In this document: one piece after another, positions 62,669-64,000 of the stretch | How the letters are laid out: every line of letters starts with the position of its first letter | Numbering within the stretch: the stretch's first letter is position 1 | Notes under the pieces: model-generated | Seen by the model: only the letters and a program-made list of their open reading frames with translations | What the model was told of the DNA's origin: nothing | The model's database searches: none | From: Leifsonia poae | Lineage (GTDB): Bacteria > Actinomycetota > Actinomycetes > Actinomycetales > Microbacteriaceae | Direction of reading: 5' to 3' | Length of the DNA: 64,000 bases | Assembly: GCF_027921845.1 (NCBI RefSeq) | Contig: NZ_BSEN01000015.1 | Coordinates: 568,636-632,635 of the forward strand | Translations under genes and position numbers: made by a program

Positions 62669-63967
62669 ATGCTCACCACCCTCTTCTTCGTCATCGCCTT
62701 CGTGCTCGTCGCGTTCGGCGGCCTGATGGCGGCGGTCGACGCGGCGATCTCGGTGCAGTCGCGCGGCGACATCGCCGAACTCGCGGAGACGTCGCGGTCG
62801 AAGAAGTCCCTGCTGGCCATAGCGGCCGACCCGGGCGCGCACATCAACGCGATCAACTTCATCCGCATCACGGCGGAGACGACGGCCGCCGTGCTCGTCA
62901 CGCTCGCCTTCGAGATGATCTTCGAACAGTGGTGGATCTCACTGATCCTGTCCGCGCTGATCATGACGGGTGTCTCGTTCGTGCTGGTCGGGGCGAGCCC
63001 GCGCAGCGTCGGCCGGGCGAACTCGACGCTGCTGCTGCGGCTGACGGCGCCGCTCATCCGGTTCGTGCGCGTGCTCCTCGGGCCGATCGCCGACGGTCTG
63101 GTCGCCCTCGGAAACCGGGTGACGCCGTCGCGCGCCCGGTCGGCCCCGGTGGCGAGCGAGGAGCAACTGCTCAGCATCGTGGACGAGGCGACCGAGTTCG
63201 ACGTTCTCGAGGAGGACGACCGGGAGCTCATCCACTCGATCTTCGAGTTCAACGACACGGTGGTGCGTGAGGTGATGATCCCGCGCACCGACATGATCAC
63301 CATCGATCGCGGCGCCGGGCTCGGCACGGCGATGGGCCTGTTCCTCAGCAAGGGCGTGTCCCGGATGCCCGTGATCGACGGCGACCCCGACGACGTCGTC
63401 GGCGTGCTGTACCTGAGGGATGTGGCGAAGCTCAGCTTCGAGAGCCCGCTCGGCGCCGACCAGGTGACGATGGGCGACCTGGCTCGGCCGGCCCTGTTCG
63501 TGCCCGAGTCGAAGAAGGCCGATCAGCTGCTGCGGCAGATGCAACTGGAATCGAACCACCTGGCGATGGTCGTGGACGAGTACGGCGGTATCGCCGGCCT
63601 GGTCACGCTCGAGGACCTCATCGAGGAACTGGTCGGCGACATCTCCGACGAATACGACCACGAGGTCGAGCTCGTGCAGCAGGTCGGGCCCGGCCGCTAC
63701 CGGGTCGGCACCCGCCTGCCGATCGACGAGCTCGGCGAACTGTTCGGACTCGAGATCGAGGACGACGACGTCGACAGCGTCGGCGGCCTGGTCTCCAAGG
63801 CGCTCGGCCGCCTCCCCGAGGTCGGATCGACGGCGACGGCGTACGGGCTGCGCTTCACCGTCGATCGCACCGAAGGCCGCCGCAAACATGTCAGCACCGT
63901 GCTCGTCGAGCGCGACACCGCCCTGATCGCGACGCCGGACGCGTCGCTGGAGGAGAAGCACTCGTGA
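62669..63967 (+). CDS. CNNM/CorC-type CBS-domain membrane protein (hemolysin-like)
   Basis: A 432-residue protein: an N-terminal membrane domain (DUF21-like, [24 protein letters not shown] and two further helices), paired CBS domains ([74 protein letters not shown]) and the C-terminal CorC/HlyC domain ([13 protein letters not shown]). The family is tied to Mg/Co efflux; the hemolysin label is historical. It overlaps era by 4 nt. Confidence 0.93.
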   Translation: MLTTLFFVIAFVLVAFGGLMAAVDAAISVQSRGDIAELAETSRSKKSLLAIAADPGAHINAINFIRITAETTAAVLVTLAFEMIFEQWWISLILSALIMTGVSFVLVGASPRSVGRANSTLLLRLTAPLIRFVRVLLGPIADGLVALGNRVTPSRARSAPVASEEQLLSIVDEATEFDVLEEDDRELIHSIFEFNDTVVREVMIPRTDMITIDRGAGLGTAMGLFLSKGVSRMPVIDGDPDDVVGVLYLRDVAKLSFESPLGADQVTMGDLARPALFVPESKKADQLLRQMQLESNHLAMVVDEYGGIAGLVTLEDLIEELVGDISDEYDHEVELVQQVGPGRYRVGTRLPIDELGELFGLEIEDDDVDSVGGLVSKALGRLPEVGSTATAYGLRFTVDRTEGRRKHVSTVLVERDTALIATPDASLEEKHS

Positions 63968-64000
63968 ACGATTTCCATGCGGGATTCGTCTCGTTCGTCG
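63964..64000 (+). CDS. era: GTPase Era, N-terminal fragment (partial)
   Basis: GTG 63964 overlaps the previous stop and the first residues read [12 protein letters not shown], matching the start of Era (xGFVSFVGRPNVGKST). The rest lies outside the window. Era binds 16S rRNA during small-subunit assembly; gene order supports the call. Confidence 0.8.
   Translation, partial: MNDFHAGFVSFV

Overview
The window looks like ordinary chromosome from a high-GC actinobacterium of the family Microbacteriaceae, most likely Microbacterium or a close relative. This is inferred from the strong G/C third-position bias, the housekeeping gene order (rne-rplU-rpmA-obg-proB-proA-nadD-rsfS; comEA-comEC-holA-rpsT; lepA-DUF1990-hemW; hrcA-dnaJ-rsmE; HIT-phoH-ybeY-CBS protein-era), the DUF222/HNH protein, and many genes whose start codon lies 6-7 nt after a TANNNT hexamer with no Shine-Dalgarno, as expected for leaderless mRNAs. 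No prophage, insertion sequence, integrase or CRISPR array was seen.

Layout. 1-8.1 kb: tail of RNase E/G, a small DUF4031 gene, ribosomal proteins L21/L27 with their own promoter and terminator, Obg GTPase, proline synthesis (proB, proA), a small His-rich membrane peptide, nadD, a tail-anchored Pro/Ala/Thr-rich protein, and rsfS. 8.1-13.6 kb: zinc-ribbon protein, tRNA-Ala(GGC), S4-domain protein, LCP cell-wall ligase, two small membrane genes, an MFS exporter and a convergent UbiA-type prenyltransferase. 13.7-21.5 kb: an alpha-glucoside utilisation locus (LacI repressor, GH13 enzyme, sugar-binding lipoprotein, two permeases, no ATPase) followed by a GH3 hexosaminidase lipoprotein. 21.6-26.4 kb: YceI, FUSC transporter, AlkZ-like winged-helix protein, App1 phosphatase, TetR regulator. 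26.9-30.2 kb: complete osmoprotectant (betaine/choline type) ABC importer. 30.2-31.5 kb: TetR-DedA pair.

31.5-38.7 kb: a BlaI/M56 (BlaR-type) regulatory pair divergent from cydA-cydB-cydD-cydC, with two near-identical 17-bp palindromes between them overlapping both promoters. This suggests that the terminal oxidase cytochrome bd is controlled by a BlaI-type proteolysis-relieved repressor. 38.7-41 kb: folate genes pabC and pabB, divergent, with overlapping -10 elements. 41-48.5 kb: leuS, comEA, comEC, holA and convergent rpsT; the comEC frame runs 235 nt into holA. 48.7-56 kb: epimerase, amidohydrolase, lepA, DUF1990, hemW and two DUF4870 membrane proteins. 56-64 kb: hrcA with a perfect CIRCE operator, dnaJ, rsmE, a DUF222/HNH gene, HIT hydrolase, phoH, ybeY, a CBS/CorC membrane protein and the first codons of era.

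The two best leads are the BlaI-type operators at the cytochrome bd operon, and two arrays of GCAA boxes repeated at exactly 10-bp intervals, one in front of the LacI regulator and one, inverted, in front of its GH13 target.
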